A stretch of 64,000 bases of DNA, taken from positions 485,017 to 549,016 of the forward strand of contig NW_019091455.1 in the NCBI RefSeq assembly GCF_001949145.1. Direction: 5' to 3'. Position 1 is the first letter of the stretch, and the number at the start of each line of letters is the position of its first letter. The notes beneath the pieces are model-generated. The model ran no database searches. It worked only from the letters and a program-made list of their open reading frames with translations, and was not told the DNA's origin. Below, one piece after another: positions 22,701-31,913 of the stretch. The DNA comes from Acanthaster planci (lineage: Eukaryota; Echinodermata; Asteroidea; Valvatida; Acanthasteridae). Made by a program: the position numbers and the translations under genes.

Positions 22701-25700
22701 CCAGTCTGTACTGTACATGTACTGAATGTACTGTACATAAACACTTTTCATCGGCTGTACACGTTGCGAATGCAAAAGGCTGCAGGCCGGAAAGACATTG
22801 ATGTTATGTTGGAAGAGGTTTTCTGCAAGTTAATTCACAGAACTCTTATTTATGTATGTATTTTCTGTGTTCATGAGTGTAATTTGAGGTTGTTCTGCTC
22901 ATTGCACAAGGTTTAGTGCCCGCTGGTCTGGATGCATCATGCACGCTTACCACGTGATATATGGATATTGTTGACCAGTTTGCCGTCGTGGTTGTGTGAA
23001 TTGTTCATAATTTTCTTGTCAATTGTCATATCTAGAAATTTTTACATAGATGACAGGTGTTCATCACTTTTTGAGATACTTTTGCAGGCTGTCGTCCCCA
23101 CCGATGCCATTCAGTTAGCACAAAATTGCCCCCCAAAATGAAGAAATGTTCCGACCTACCGACCCAATTTTTGAGAGGCATGCATAGCACAACTATTTCT
23201 TTGGCCTACTAAAAGACTGCATGTATGCAGTAGGCCTTAGTTAGATAACCATAATAATCATGGATTTTGAGAAATCTTTGGCAAGTGTTGATCCAATTCG
23301 AGCAAGCAAATTTTTGACATGGCATGCCCGATTGGGCAAAAAACCCCAAAACAAATGGTTGCGGCCTGCGCCCTAACAAGGATTGCTCAGTGTGGCTGCG
23401 TGTGCGCCTGTGCGGTTCTGATAGGACCAGGAAAAAAAGTGAATTTTGACCCCTGACATGGCCTTTATATAATATGGCAGATCAAAAGCTGGTCATGGCA
23501 GAACAAAATTGATTGTGTTATGACATTTTGTCCTGGCACTGTTTTGGTCTAATTTCGCATTCTGGACAATGTTCAGAAATTTGCAGTTTTAGAGGTGGGA
23601 GAAAAGCCCCTTGGAGTAGGGTAGGGACTGAAAGCTAATGCACTTGTCGGCCTGGTGGCCCGGTTTGGATTTGAACCAAGGTCACTGACTTTGAAGGCGA
23701 GGAAACCACCAATTTGACTCCACTGTCTAGCCTGCATGCTGGTATACATGCAGGCCGGGATGGTTTGGTCGTCAAGTAATGGTAGATGTTAAAAACCACC
23801 AAGAAAACATTGCTAAAGAGACTGACTCCCTTCAGCTGGATTTTATGGTTGCACCATGTCGTTTTGAATGCAGATGGACAGACACACAGGCAAGAGCATC
23901 CCCAAGCCCGAGCCTAAACGAGAACCGTCCCCGGCCAAGCGACCCAAACGGGAGCGCAGGGTATCAGAGAGGGACCACGAGCCAGACAGGGAGCGAGACC
24001 GGGACAGGGACCGGGAGAGGGAGAGAGAGCGGGACAGACAGGGGCGACCCCCCATGAGGGAGTGGGACAGAGACAGGGAGCGCAGCCTGTCCAGGGAGAG
24101 GCGGCGCCGGGAACGTGAGAAGCAACGCGCAGAACAGAAAGGTGAGACAGGCGTGTCTTTGATTCAAGCTGAAGTTGTGGGGCCCAGTCACCTGTCAAAA
24201 GTAGCAGGTGTTTCATTTGAACAACATTACACTGGACTTATTAAGACAGGATGACTTGAGATGGCTTGTTACTTGTGATTGCTTGTATTCGTTTGTGATT
24301 GTCTTGTAATCCCTTGTAATGGCTTGTGATTGCCTTGTGATCCCTTACGATGGCTTGTGATTGCGCAGTAATCCATTGTAATGGCTTGTGATTGCCTTGT
24401 GATTCCTTACGATGGCTTGTGATTGCCTTTTATTATTGTTATAATTATTTATACATGGTAAACCCATTTAGCCAGAGCTGTTTTTCAAGGGTCCGTGTTA
24501 AGAATCTTAAAAACAAATTAATATAATTAAAATGTAAAAAGTGTGTATATTATAACAGAATAGATAAAACCCAGTGAAATTAGGGAGCAGAAATAAGAAT
24601 ACAAATATTAAAAAAGTGAGACTACTTCAAACACTCACTTGCGATTCCTTGTGATGACTTGTGATGGCTTATGATTGCCTTGCAATTCCTTGTGATGACT
24701 TGTGATTATGTTATAATGTCTTTTGATGACTTGTCATTGTCTTTTGATGGTTTGATTACAACTTTGTCCTCAGCCAGTTTGGGTTGTGCTCCCCGAATCT
24801 GCTTTACTTATCTAAACACTGATATGGAAGGAACCTGACTATTTTGCTGTTATTACAGATATAACCTGGGTTCAAAAGTATTTTTCATTTAGGAAATAAA
24901 GGCACCATGACATTTTATCCATAATTTGGAACCAACCATCACAGCACAAGGAATAATAATTTGTAAGTTTCCCCTGTCACATCACCTTGTGCTTGTACAC
25001 ATTAAGGTTTTTAGAAAGTTTTGACAGGACTAGCCTCACTATCAGCTTTCAAGATGGCCGATGTGGGAAGACCAAAATATAGTTTAAATTAAGGTCTGGC
25101 TAACTTTGCTATCCAACTCACATATTCCATCTTTCAACAACAAATCGACAATTGTTTGGTCATTAATGACTAAATTTCCCTTCTTTTATCCGGCCATTTT
25201 GTGTGTGTGTGTGTTCAGCCAAAGAAGAAGCAGAAGAACCGCCCGCCAAGCTCCTTGACGACCTGTTCAGAAAGACCAAGTCCACACCGTGCATCTACTG
25301 GCTGCCACTCACTGAGGAACAGGTCTGTATTAGGCACTGACTTGAAGATTGGGCATAAAACTCGGCAGGACGGCACTCAAGTACCCCCCTTAGCAGTGAC
25401 TAGAGAGAGAGTTTGAGGTTCAATTGCAAAAGGTCCTTGCGGCAGTCGCAAGCACCGGTGCCCAGACTAAATGAATTTGTGAACTTGTTTAGATCTAAGA
25501 AAATAACCGTTTACAAAACATGGATATAGGTGTTAACTGGTTTACTGTTAACACATATTTACTGTCAGATTGATATTGACTTCATTGGTTACTGGAAAAA
25601 AGCCACTGCTACAGGCAACCTTGCTTAGATGCCGCTTCCTGTTAATGCATACATGAATTATATGGTGCTGTAATAGGAATGACGTGTTCTTGGATGAGAC

Positions 25701-25956
25701 TGGTTTTCACTCCACATGGATGGAAAATGCAGAAGCAGTGTGGCATCACGAAGCTCCGGCGGCAAAATGATCCAAGCGTAAACGTCGGCCTTTGCAGATT
25801 CGTGATTGAAATGTCTACAAATCTTCTCCATCTCTCTCGCAGATCGAACAGAGGATCCTGGAGCAGAAGGCGCGGGCCAAAGAACGGGAAGAGCGGCGGC
25901 GCAAAATGGAGGAGGAGGACCGGGAGAAAGAGCGGGCAGCCCGAGCCCAGGAGCAG

Positions 25957-25990
<34 letters not shown>

Positions 25991-26058
25991 CGCCGCAGCG
26001 CAACAGCGGGCGCCGTCGCAGCCGAAGCCGCTCGCGCAGCAGGGGACGCAGACGCTAA
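7655..26058 (+). CDS. ACIN1: Acinus (apoptotic chromatin condensation inducer in the nucleus), complete 16-exon gene
   Basis: Coding exons: 7655-7798, 10899-10958, 11512-11602, 12148-12914, 13148-13315, 13456-13607, 13738-13888, 16165-16240, 17162-17313, 17653-17919, 18864-19134, 20836-21080, 22016-22123, 23874-24141, 25219-25322 and 25843-26058. They total 3,240 nt (1,079 aa plus stop), with GT-AG borders and consistent phase at all 15 introns. Order: SAP domain (about 13-47), [17 protein letters not shown] motif, long Glu/Asp/Lys-rich region, [10 protein letters not shown] motif, RRM (about 804-884), Arg/Glu/Asp-repeat segment, RSB motif (about 984-1008), Gln tract and Arg-Ser tail. Acinus is a nuclear exon-junction-complex-associated splicing regulator. 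With RNPS1 and SAP18 it forms the ASAP complex, using the RSB motif. The human protein is of similar architecture (about 1,340 aa in the long isoform). Confidence 0.93.
7799..10898 (+). other. ACIN1 intron 1 (3.1 kb)
   Basis: The first intron, between the SAP exon and exon 2. It is AT-rich with a C-run near 10217 and scattered short frames that show no recognisable protein. I see no RNA gene or complete mobile element in it. Confidence 0.6.
10899..11602 (+). CDS. ACIN1: ACIN1 exons 2-3: conserved NSFIQQYL segment
   Basis: Exon 2 (10899-10958) encodes [20 protein letters not shown]. Exon 3 (11512-11602) encodes [20 protein letters not shown] and ELLRQ. The stretch NSFIxQYLxxxQELLRQ is nearly invariant between this gene and human Acinus and confirms the linkage of SAP exon to the downstream acidic exon. 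The 553 bp intron between them holds nothing notable. Confidence 0.9.
12148..13888 (+). CDS. ACIN1: ACIN1 exons 4-7: acidic low-complexity region
   Basis: Exons 12148-12914, 13148-13315, 13456-13607 and 13738-13888 encode about 412 residues dominated by Glu, Asp, Lys, Gln and Ser. Short basic Ser/Arg patches occur ([30 protein letters not shown]). No folded domain is expected; the region corresponds to the rapidly evolving disordered middle of Acinus. The first of these exons is the largest (767 nt). Confidence 0.85.
13889..16164 (+). other. ACIN1 intron 7 (2.3 kb)
   Basis: Contains a perfect-length tandem duplication of a 47 bp unit (15365-15411 and 15412-15458, GCATATTCATGA start). Otherwise it is non-coding DNA with no recognisable gene. 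Confidence 0.55.
15365..15458 (+). repeat. Two-copy 47-bp tandem repeat
   Basis: Units at 15365-15411 and 15412-15458 begin GCATATTCATGA, share TCTACACGGCCAACC and end CATTCTCAGGAA. They differ at only a few bases, suggesting a recent local duplication. Confidence 0.8.
16165..19134 (+). CDS. ACIN1: ACIN1 exons 8-11: RKRRWG motif and acidic/basic charged region
   Basis: Exons 16165-16240, 17162-17313, 17653-17919 and 18864-19134. Exon 9 carries [20 protein letters not shown] and ISTDMLK, equivalent to human [20 protein letters not shown] and TTESLKSL, a conserved signature of the family. Exon 10 has a Ser run followed by seven Asp codons (about 17739-17759) and CRTVTQ-like ITRTITQAV, as in human KICRTVTQVV. 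Exon 11 is alternating Ser/Asp/Glu, then a long Arg/Glu/Lys helix that could form a single charged alpha helix. Confidence 0.88.
16546..17113. mobile_element. Single-arm copy of the TTAA palindromic element
   Basis: About 568 bp, similar along its length to one arm of the giant palindrome at 19460-20635. Shared blocks include GGCTTCCTGCCGGGG at the left end, CAGCGGGGACAAAA, TCCAGCGATAAGTG, GGGTTGCAGGCCTGG and TTTTGAAAACGG. The left end is TTAACGGC..., and the right end (CCCGGCTTGAAGTGGTGAA) is an inverted, decayed version of it. It ends 48 bp before ACIN1 exon 9, so it lies against the splice acceptor region. Confidence 0.65.
18245..18580 (+). mobile_element. tRNA-headed SINE remnant
   Basis: The head region carries a pol III B-box-like GGGTTCAAATCC (18319-18330), preceded by a loosely A-box-like TGGTGTGTAGTCC. 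The body contains TTGCAAGTCACTGTACCCCC and CACCCAGAAGTATAAATGGG, words typical of a widespread animal SINE central domain. It ends in a TAATAATAGTAAT-type tail. It lies in ACIN1 intron 10. Coordinates are approximate. Confidence 0.55.
19460..20635. mobile_element. 1.18-kb palindromic TTAA element
   Basis: A giant inverted repeat between two TTAA ends. The left end is TTAACCACTTCCTGCCGGGG; the right end is CCGGCAGCAAGTGGTTAA. The arms, each about 540 bp, match along their lengths: TGTAACAAAAGACTGTACTC against GAGTACAGTCTTTTGTTACA, and TCGTGAACAAAAGACAG-like against its complement. The inner ends CCGGCCCAGCATCATCAACA and TGTTGATGATGCTGGGACGG flank a ~70 bp spacer. There is no coding capacity. 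It lies in ACIN1 intron 11 and is related to the single-arm copy at 16546-17113. Confidence 0.85.
20836..22123 (+). CDS. ACIN1: ACIN1 exons 12-13: RNA recognition motif
   Basis: Exons 20836-21080 and 22016-22123. [20 protein letters not shown] is the RNP2-side strand and helix; [20 protein letters not shown] contains the RNP1-equivalent; [20 protein letters not shown] ends the fold. The match to human Acinus ([56 protein letters not shown]) is close throughout, identifying the gene beyond doubt. Upstream, SIDDPIR parallels the human TIDDPVR. Confidence 0.95.
22124..23873 (+). other. ACIN1 intron 13 (1.75 kb) with a possible inverted SINE head
   Basis: Around 23650-23740 the minus strand reads as a tRNA-like head with B-box-like GGTTCAAATCC (23674-23684 on the opposite strand) and a preceding GTGGTTTCCTCGCC. 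This suggests a degraded SINE in reverse orientation. The rest has no recognised element or coding exon. Confidence 0.35.
23874..24141 (+). CDS. ACIN1: ACIN1 exon 14: RE/RD-repeat segment
   Basis: This exon encodes about 89 residues: [20 protein letters not shown], then long RD/RE dipeptide repeats ([18 protein letters not shown]). It takes the place of the human segment after the RRM, which contains the DELD caspase-3 site. Here the aligned residues are SKEEMDRHTG, so that site is not recognisable. Confidence 0.88.
24259..24745 (+). repeat. Interrupted minisatellite, ~31-bp unit
   Basis: Repeated variants of GATGGCTTGTGATTGCCTTG and TGATTCCTTAC occur at 24259-24428 and resume at about 24639-24745, after a ~210 bp AT-rich interruption. 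Units are degenerate. It lies in ACIN1 intron 14. Confidence 0.7.
25219..26058 (+). CDS. ACIN1: ACIN1 exons 15-16: RSB motif, polyglutamine and RS tail
   Basis: Exon 15 (25219-25322) encodes [20 protein letters not shown] and [10 protein letters not shown], almost identical to the human RNPS1-SAP18-binding segment ([20 protein letters not shown]). Exon 16 (25843-26058) begins [20 protein letters not shown], then a 12-residue Gln tract (25954-25989, four CAG, two CAA, six CAG), then [19 protein letters not shown] and stop TAA at 26056. The RSB motif nucleates the ASAP complex in known Acinus proteins. Confidence 0.95.
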
Positions 26059-28330
26059 GGGGGTCTTAACGGTGTCTGCGGTTGTGGCTGGGTGCTAGAT
26101 GGCTAGAACTGCCGCGGCGGAGGCGTGTAAGTATGCCCCTTGATGGTCCAAAAGTCACTTTTGTTTTCTGTGCAGGTGGCTGGGCCTACATTGCTTAACC
26201 CTGCACTGTTTGTCCTGGTAACGTTTTTTGTGTGTGTGTGTTTTGTTGGGGTCGCATCTTCGCTGCATGACCTGCTCACAGTTGTAGATTGTTTGGCTGA
26301 TGTCATTTCTATTGGCGATGTGATGTGGTTGGTATTTTCTAATGCCTTTTTCCCCTTCTCACGATGCGTCATATTTTTGTGTGTTTCATTTTTCAAGTCT
26401 TTTGCATCATTTATTTTCTACTGATGTTTTTTTTACTTACATCTGCTGTGTCATGATCTTTCGCTCATGCTAACTTTGTCGGCAGGAACGTAGTTAATTG
26501 GCTGGAATGTGATTTTTTGCCTGAACACATGGAAAGGAAATGGGGTGGAAAATAAGCACTCTGTGCTCGAAGCTGTGGACTTTTTACTGAAGGTAGTCTT
26601 CGCATAAGCAGTGACCTTTTTGTGTCTTCACTTCCAAAATACCCCTCTCTGAACGGAACAGTGTATATTGGGATGACATATCCAATTGGTGACCCCTAAA
26701 AATCCGGCTCTTTTGTTCTTGAAACGTGCAAATAAGCTAGATTTGATATGGCTAATGTCAGGGACATTTTTTAACCAACGACCTACACCCTCATACTCAT
26801 CTTGGGCGTAACATCAACGGTGCACTGGTGAGTGTTTGACACCAAACTCGGCCGCTCGTGGTCGTGGGACCTGTACATGGCTGACCTCTGTGTTGGATGT
26901 CAATAGTCCAGACTTTATTCAGCAGTCTGGTACCGGCATAGAAAGAACTGTTCAGCGCACATTTAGCATGCCACTGCAACAGGCACCCCACCAAAGAATC
27001 CAAATTGGACTGCACCATGCAGTGCTGAAACGAACTCACCCGAACCCCCTTTCTATGGATCCTCTAGTGTTCATCATGCGCAGAGGCCTGTGTAGATTAA
27101 ACGCCGCGTGACATCTCACTGTTGAAAAAAAGCACAAACCTTGCGCTTCCATACCTTGGATTATTTCTGTGTCCGGCATGGCCCCTCGTTCTGTTTTTTG
27201 TTGTCTTTCTGCCCAGACGGCCCCAGGGCATCTTGTCACTTACCATTTTTGCCGGCTTCTTTCAAATCGCAAGTATTAATCCCCAGCATGTGTCTTTTTA
27301 ATGAGGGAATGTCTTCTGTCTGTGACTTCTGGACCACCAAGTTTTGTCTAGTTTTAGGTGTCATTCTTTTTTTGTACAGATTCTTTATGTTTAAAAAAAA
27401 ATCCTGTGTTGTGATTGGACGAATTCATTCTTGTTTTCTTTTTAATTCATTGATAGGGTACATATAAAGTCATGTTGAGTTGACTGTTCAAGTGAGGAGC
27501 TTTGTGATTGATTTGTCTTGAAACGATTCTGTGTTAGGTTTGTTGGTTGACTCATCTTTCTGGTCTTGACAAAAACTCTAAAGCATTTGTTTCAATATTT
27601 CCATTCCCTGTCCAATCTGGAATGGCGTTTATTTTTCTGTAAAACGTAATTATCATCATTCTGACAGTTCGTCAACCACAACAGGCATTGCTTGAGATGA
27701 ACAAAAATCAAATCAAACTCGTAGATAAGATCATCAGTGCTGTTTGCAATTTCCGTCAAAGACATGAGAGGCGGTTAGGCCGTTTTTGATGTATTTTCCA
27801 ATGAAAAGAACCACTTTTTAAAGAACCTGTTGTATTTAACTTGACATATGTTGATGGATCCCCTAAGTCAGTGACCTTCTGTTTCCATCCGTTGAAGATT
27901 CAAATCATTAGTTTCCTCTTTGACATCCTGTCATTCACTTCTTTCTAACCACGTCTTATTAAAACTACAAGATTTACTCCTAAATCCTGTCTTCAGGTAC
28001 AGATTTGTTCCTTCAAAGCATGCTGTCAGAGAAATTCATACGAATCATTAAAGAAATGTAAATAGACGAAATCAATTAAATCAATCTTTAATCTCAGAGT
28101 TGTTTCTCTGGAAAAAAAACGGGGTTGTAATTAGAGAAAGGACAGTAAAGTCATTAGCATTCATGAGGTTAGATTTTTGTCTTGGACTATGTAACAGCGA
28201 GAAATTATGCCAGCTGATCCTTGAATGGTGAGAAAAATGTACAAAATTTGCACGTGTTCATGTACTTTTTAGCCTTATATAGTTGTTTTTATTTTAGTAG
28301 CAGTTTGAAATAAAGAAGCTATTTGGTATT
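26059..28330 (+). other. Probable ACIN1 3' UTR / downstream flank
   Basis: About 2.3 kb after the stop codon without a recognisable exon. The best polyadenylation signal I see is AATAAA at 28309-28314. Whether the UTR is this long or ends at a variant signal earlier cannot be decided from sequence. Confidence 0.35.
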
Positions 28331-29033
28331 ACAAAGGCAAACATAAGATTGGTTTTGGGGTCCTTTCTTTTACAAGTCTGAAGTATGGCGTCTTCGAGTA
28401 AAATTCACCACCAAAATTGTTTTGTTCTCGTATATCGAATGCTGTATACATGTAAATGCCACTACGGGCTGTTACTTTAATAGACTGAAGCTGGTGTGTA
28501 CACTTCATATAATTATGTTCATGGTCGAGAAGAGGCTGTCATTGGTTCATTCATCATCACGTGCCAGTCGCTGTTTTTGCTGTTTACCAGGGGTGCACGT
28601 GCCACATGTTGGACAGCCTTGATATCATTTTAGATGGATATCAATGTTGGACAAATTTCGGCCTTCGCGCAACGGCACAGCACTCTTTAACATTCATTTA
28701 TCTACCGATACAGGGTGTTCACACAAAAGCCACATTCCAAACACTTGTTTTTCCTGTGACTTTAACCCTAACCCTCCTCAATCTTCCAAAATCCTTGAAG
28801 GTGAACGGCAAAAGTACATGGCTGATTGCGAAGGATTCCATGCATGAAGGTCGTGGGTTAGAACCTGTATTGTTTTTGCTTAGTCATGTATAAATTCTTT
28901 CGAATCAACAACACTGCTCAAGAATGCTAGTCACACTGCCTCAACATAATGACAGGAATTGCCACTGGATTTTGAAGTAACATTTTCAAGAAATTTTAGA
29001 CGATTTCGGAGGATCTGATTTACATCCACTAAA

Positions 29034-30597
29034 CCCCTTTGTACGCTATGATCGCCGACGCAATTTGTCGCTGGTAATCTGTATCCTTAAAACTTTGTGT
29101 ACTGAGGTATAGGAAATTGAATATTCATGCCTTTGTTGGTGCTTGGTATGATCTCATGACAACATCAAATGTAATGCTTGCGCAGTTGCTTGCATTACGC
29201 CGTGTGCCCTAAAAGTATATGTGCAGTCATTGCCCATAATTAATGAGCTCTTTCTTCTGGAGCTGTTTTGGGTATAAATAGCCCCGTTGTTTACAAGATT
29301 TTGTGTTTGGTTTGAATCGTTTTTATTGAGGCATTTGTACAAAAGCGTATTTTATGAGATTTCGTGATCACTCCCTGTGATGAAATAGCACATTTTGTTC
29401 CTTATGAACTAAGCTTTCCAGTAGTAGTCAACATTTTGTTGGCCAGTCTTCGCCCAAATTCGTACCAAGTCTTTGAGAACTGATGTATTGGAGGGAGGAG
29501 AATAAAATTACAAGCTTTGCATGGATAATGGAATAGTGTATCACAATTTAAAAAGTTTTCTTTACGATGGCAAAAGTAGGTCTAATATCAGGGCCTTTCC
29601 TGTCTCTATTTCCTGGTCACAGCAACAATTTGTTTTTAATTGCAAGCAAAACACTACAAGTATTGCAAGGATATTACAGGCCCCCCTTATCCGGCTAAGA
29701 TGCCGGCAGTAATCAGGCATTTTTTGGAATGTTTTCTATTATTCTTCAGATCATTGATCTCTTTGAACATGGAGTAAGGACACAGAAGGAGTTTGAACTG
29801 CCCGGGCTATAACATCTGGCTATCTGGCGTGCCCGGTATGTCCATAGCCAAAGTGCAGCGAATGCATGCTACACATCACCTGTTTCACAACCATAAGCCC
29901 CCTTTGTACCCCGTGATCATCGCCGCAATTCTCGCTAGTAATCCGCATCCTTAAAACGTCGTGTACTACAGTATAGAAAGTTGAATATTCATGCCATCGT
30001 TGTTGCTTGGTATGATTTGACAACAAAATCAAATTTAACGCATGCGCAGTTGCTTGTATTAGGCTGTGGGCCCAAAGTGTTCATGTGCAGTCATTGCCCT
30101 TGTCAAACGCTTTCTTCTGGAGTTGTTTTGGGAATAAATGGCCAAGTTGTTTATAAGATGTTGTGTTTTAATTTAATCATTTTTATTTCGGCATCTATAC
30201 AGAAAGGTATTTTCTGAGATCTCATGAATCACTCCTTGTGACGAAATAGCGCATTTTGTTTCTTATGAACTTAACTGTCCTGTGGTGGACAACATGTTGC
30301 TGGCCAGTCTTAGCCAAATTCGTACAATGACTTGAAAACTGATGTTTTGGAGTGACAAAATAACAAACATTGCATGGATAATGGAAAAGTGCATCAAAAT
30401 ACCATTCACGACGGTAAAAGTAAATCTAGCGTTTGATATTTTTTCTTTCTATTTCCCGGTCACTGCGATAAGTTGTAGTGAATTTGCAAAGAAAACACCA
30501 CAAATATTGCTACGATATTACTGGCCCCACTTGTCCGGCTAAGCTGCAGGCAGTAATCAGGCATTTTTGGAGTGTTTACTGTTTTTCGGCTGATCTG
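29034..30597 (+). repeat. Tandem direct duplication, ~0.7-kb copies at ~865-bp spacing
   Basis: Copy 1 (about 29034-29755) and copy 2 (about 29899-30597) are colinear. Shared blocks include TTGAATATTCATGCC, GCGCAGTTGCTTG, TGTGCAGTCATTGCCC, TTTCTTCTGGAG, TTGCATGGATAATGGAA and GGCAGTAATCAGGCATTTTT. Divergence is clear (roughly one base in six), so it is old. No reading frame is conserved between copies. Confidence 0.8.
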
Positions 30598-30669
30598 ACC
30601 GGGCAGCGATGACCATCGAGCACTTTGATGTGCCAGAGTTGTAACTCCTTCTATGTCCTTCCTCTATGC

Positions 30670-30885
30670 TTTAATTCTGGCCACGCGTGCATTGCAAAGA
30701 GAAACAATAAGCAGGCAGGATATTTTAAGACTTCTGTCTGAATTCTGACATTTTGAATCTAATAGCATTTATATCGGTACAGGAAGCTTAGAAATGCGTC
30801 TTACAGACTTTTAATATGAAGTTTCAGATATTTTAAAAACTGGCAAATTTCATCCCTGACGATAAGTAACGGCCAGAATTAAAAT
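30670..30885. repeat. Short terminal-inverted-repeat pair
   Basis: TTTAATTCTGGCC near 30670 and GGCCAGAATTAAA near 30873 are exact inverse complements about 215 bp apart. This may be a small MITE or coincidence; nothing coding lies between. Confidence 0.35.
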
Positions 30886-31451
30886 CTGGACCAGCGCTAG
30901 TACATGAAGTGTTCTCTGCGAATGGTGTCATAGAACAGTTGTCCGAATGAAGTTCATATTGACGCATAATGAGCATTCCATGAAGTTGTGGAACGCTTGG
31001 TGACATCTGGACACTTTTCAGATGGGGTATAACTCATAATGGGCCAGTGGAGTACAATTCTATTGCTTATAATGTCGCTTTCGACTCTGGTCGATTTTTC
31101 TGGTTCTGCCATATACTTCAGAGCATTTTGAATTTTTTCAGTCTGATATTTAAAGAAGAACTAGCCAGGGATACCACTCCAGTCCAACTTTTGGCATCAG
31201 ATCCCACCAAACTAACCAGCTTAGAAAACAGATTTTCGTTCCTAACATGAATTTTGGAAATTTATCATGACGTTTTACAGCCACTCTATAAAATCAGCAA
31301 ATTTACGTCAAACTTCAAAAAGTGTGATATTAAAGGTAGGATACAACATTGGTTGTCAATTGACAGATTTTTTATTTTTTATTTTTTTGATAGCATCAAA
31401 ACCTCACATGAGATTTCCTAAATTCAGTTCAGGAGGATGAGCACGTGCATT

Positions 31452-31700
31452 ATGACCAAAGATCGTATAGCGCCACGTAGCGGCGCAAGATGGGGAACTT
31501 CACCATGAATACGCGTAAAACGTTGTTATTACATGGGCGCCATTCTGGTTGGACTACGACTGCGCAGTGCATTTTAATGCGCAGGCGCCGCGACAGGCAC
31601 GCACACACGTACACACGAACGTTCACACTCGAATGTCGTCCATGGTAATAACATCTTTATGGCCGCATAGCGGCGCTATTTAATCTTTGATTACGACCAT
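31452..31700. repeat. Inverted-repeat element just upstream of the polycystin-like gene
   Basis: The left arm contains CAAAGATCGTATAGCGCC and GTTGTTATTACATGG; the right arm contains CCATGGTAATAACATC and TAGCGGCGCTATTTAATCTTTG, their imperfect inverse complements in reverse order. The centre is CpG-rich with TGCGCAG words. It is about 150 bp from the start codon of the next gene, so it is either a foldback insertion or part of its promoter/5' UTR. Confidence 0.6.
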
Positions 31701-31849
31701 CAGTTGCATACTCTCCGCGGGCGCAGGAGACGCGCGTTTTACGCGTTTAGCGTGGCATCGACTAGTTCTTTACGCATTTGCGTGCATCGTAAATTCCCCT
31801 TCACGTTGCATGAGTTTAACGTGTTTTTTCAACAAGACAGGATGAGATC

Positions 31850-31913
31850 ATGATGTTCAGGACTCATCTCAGTACATTTCTCATCTTACACATTCTCTCC
31901 ACCCTTAAACAAG
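31850..31913 (+). CDS. Polycystin-like gene exon 1: signal peptide
   Basis: MMFRTHLSTFLILHILSTLK is a short basic N-region plus hydrophobic core, a typical secretory signal. The exon ends in phase 1 at donor GTAGGC. An upstream ATG at 31842 meets a stop after three codons, so 31850 (or Met2) is the start. The AG at about 31839-31840 preceded by a T-rich run suggests the 5' UTR may itself be spliced. Confidence 0.75.

Larger units (their letters stand above)
28331..31849. other. Intergenic region between ACIN1 and the polycystin-like gene
   Basis: No protein-coding exon recognised. Holds the two-copy direct repeat (29034-30597), a short TIR pair (30670-30885) and an inverted repeat (31452-31700) close to the next start codon. 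Confidence 0.55.

Noticed and set aside
25201-25214. GT run as a long microsatellite
   Set aside because: Only seven GT units just before an acceptor; it is part of a pyrimidine/purine context and not notable.
26797-27239. Overlapping minus/plus frames downstream of ACIN1 as a small gene
   Set aside because: Short, mutually overlapping frames with no domain or splice support; best explained as 3' UTR or flank.
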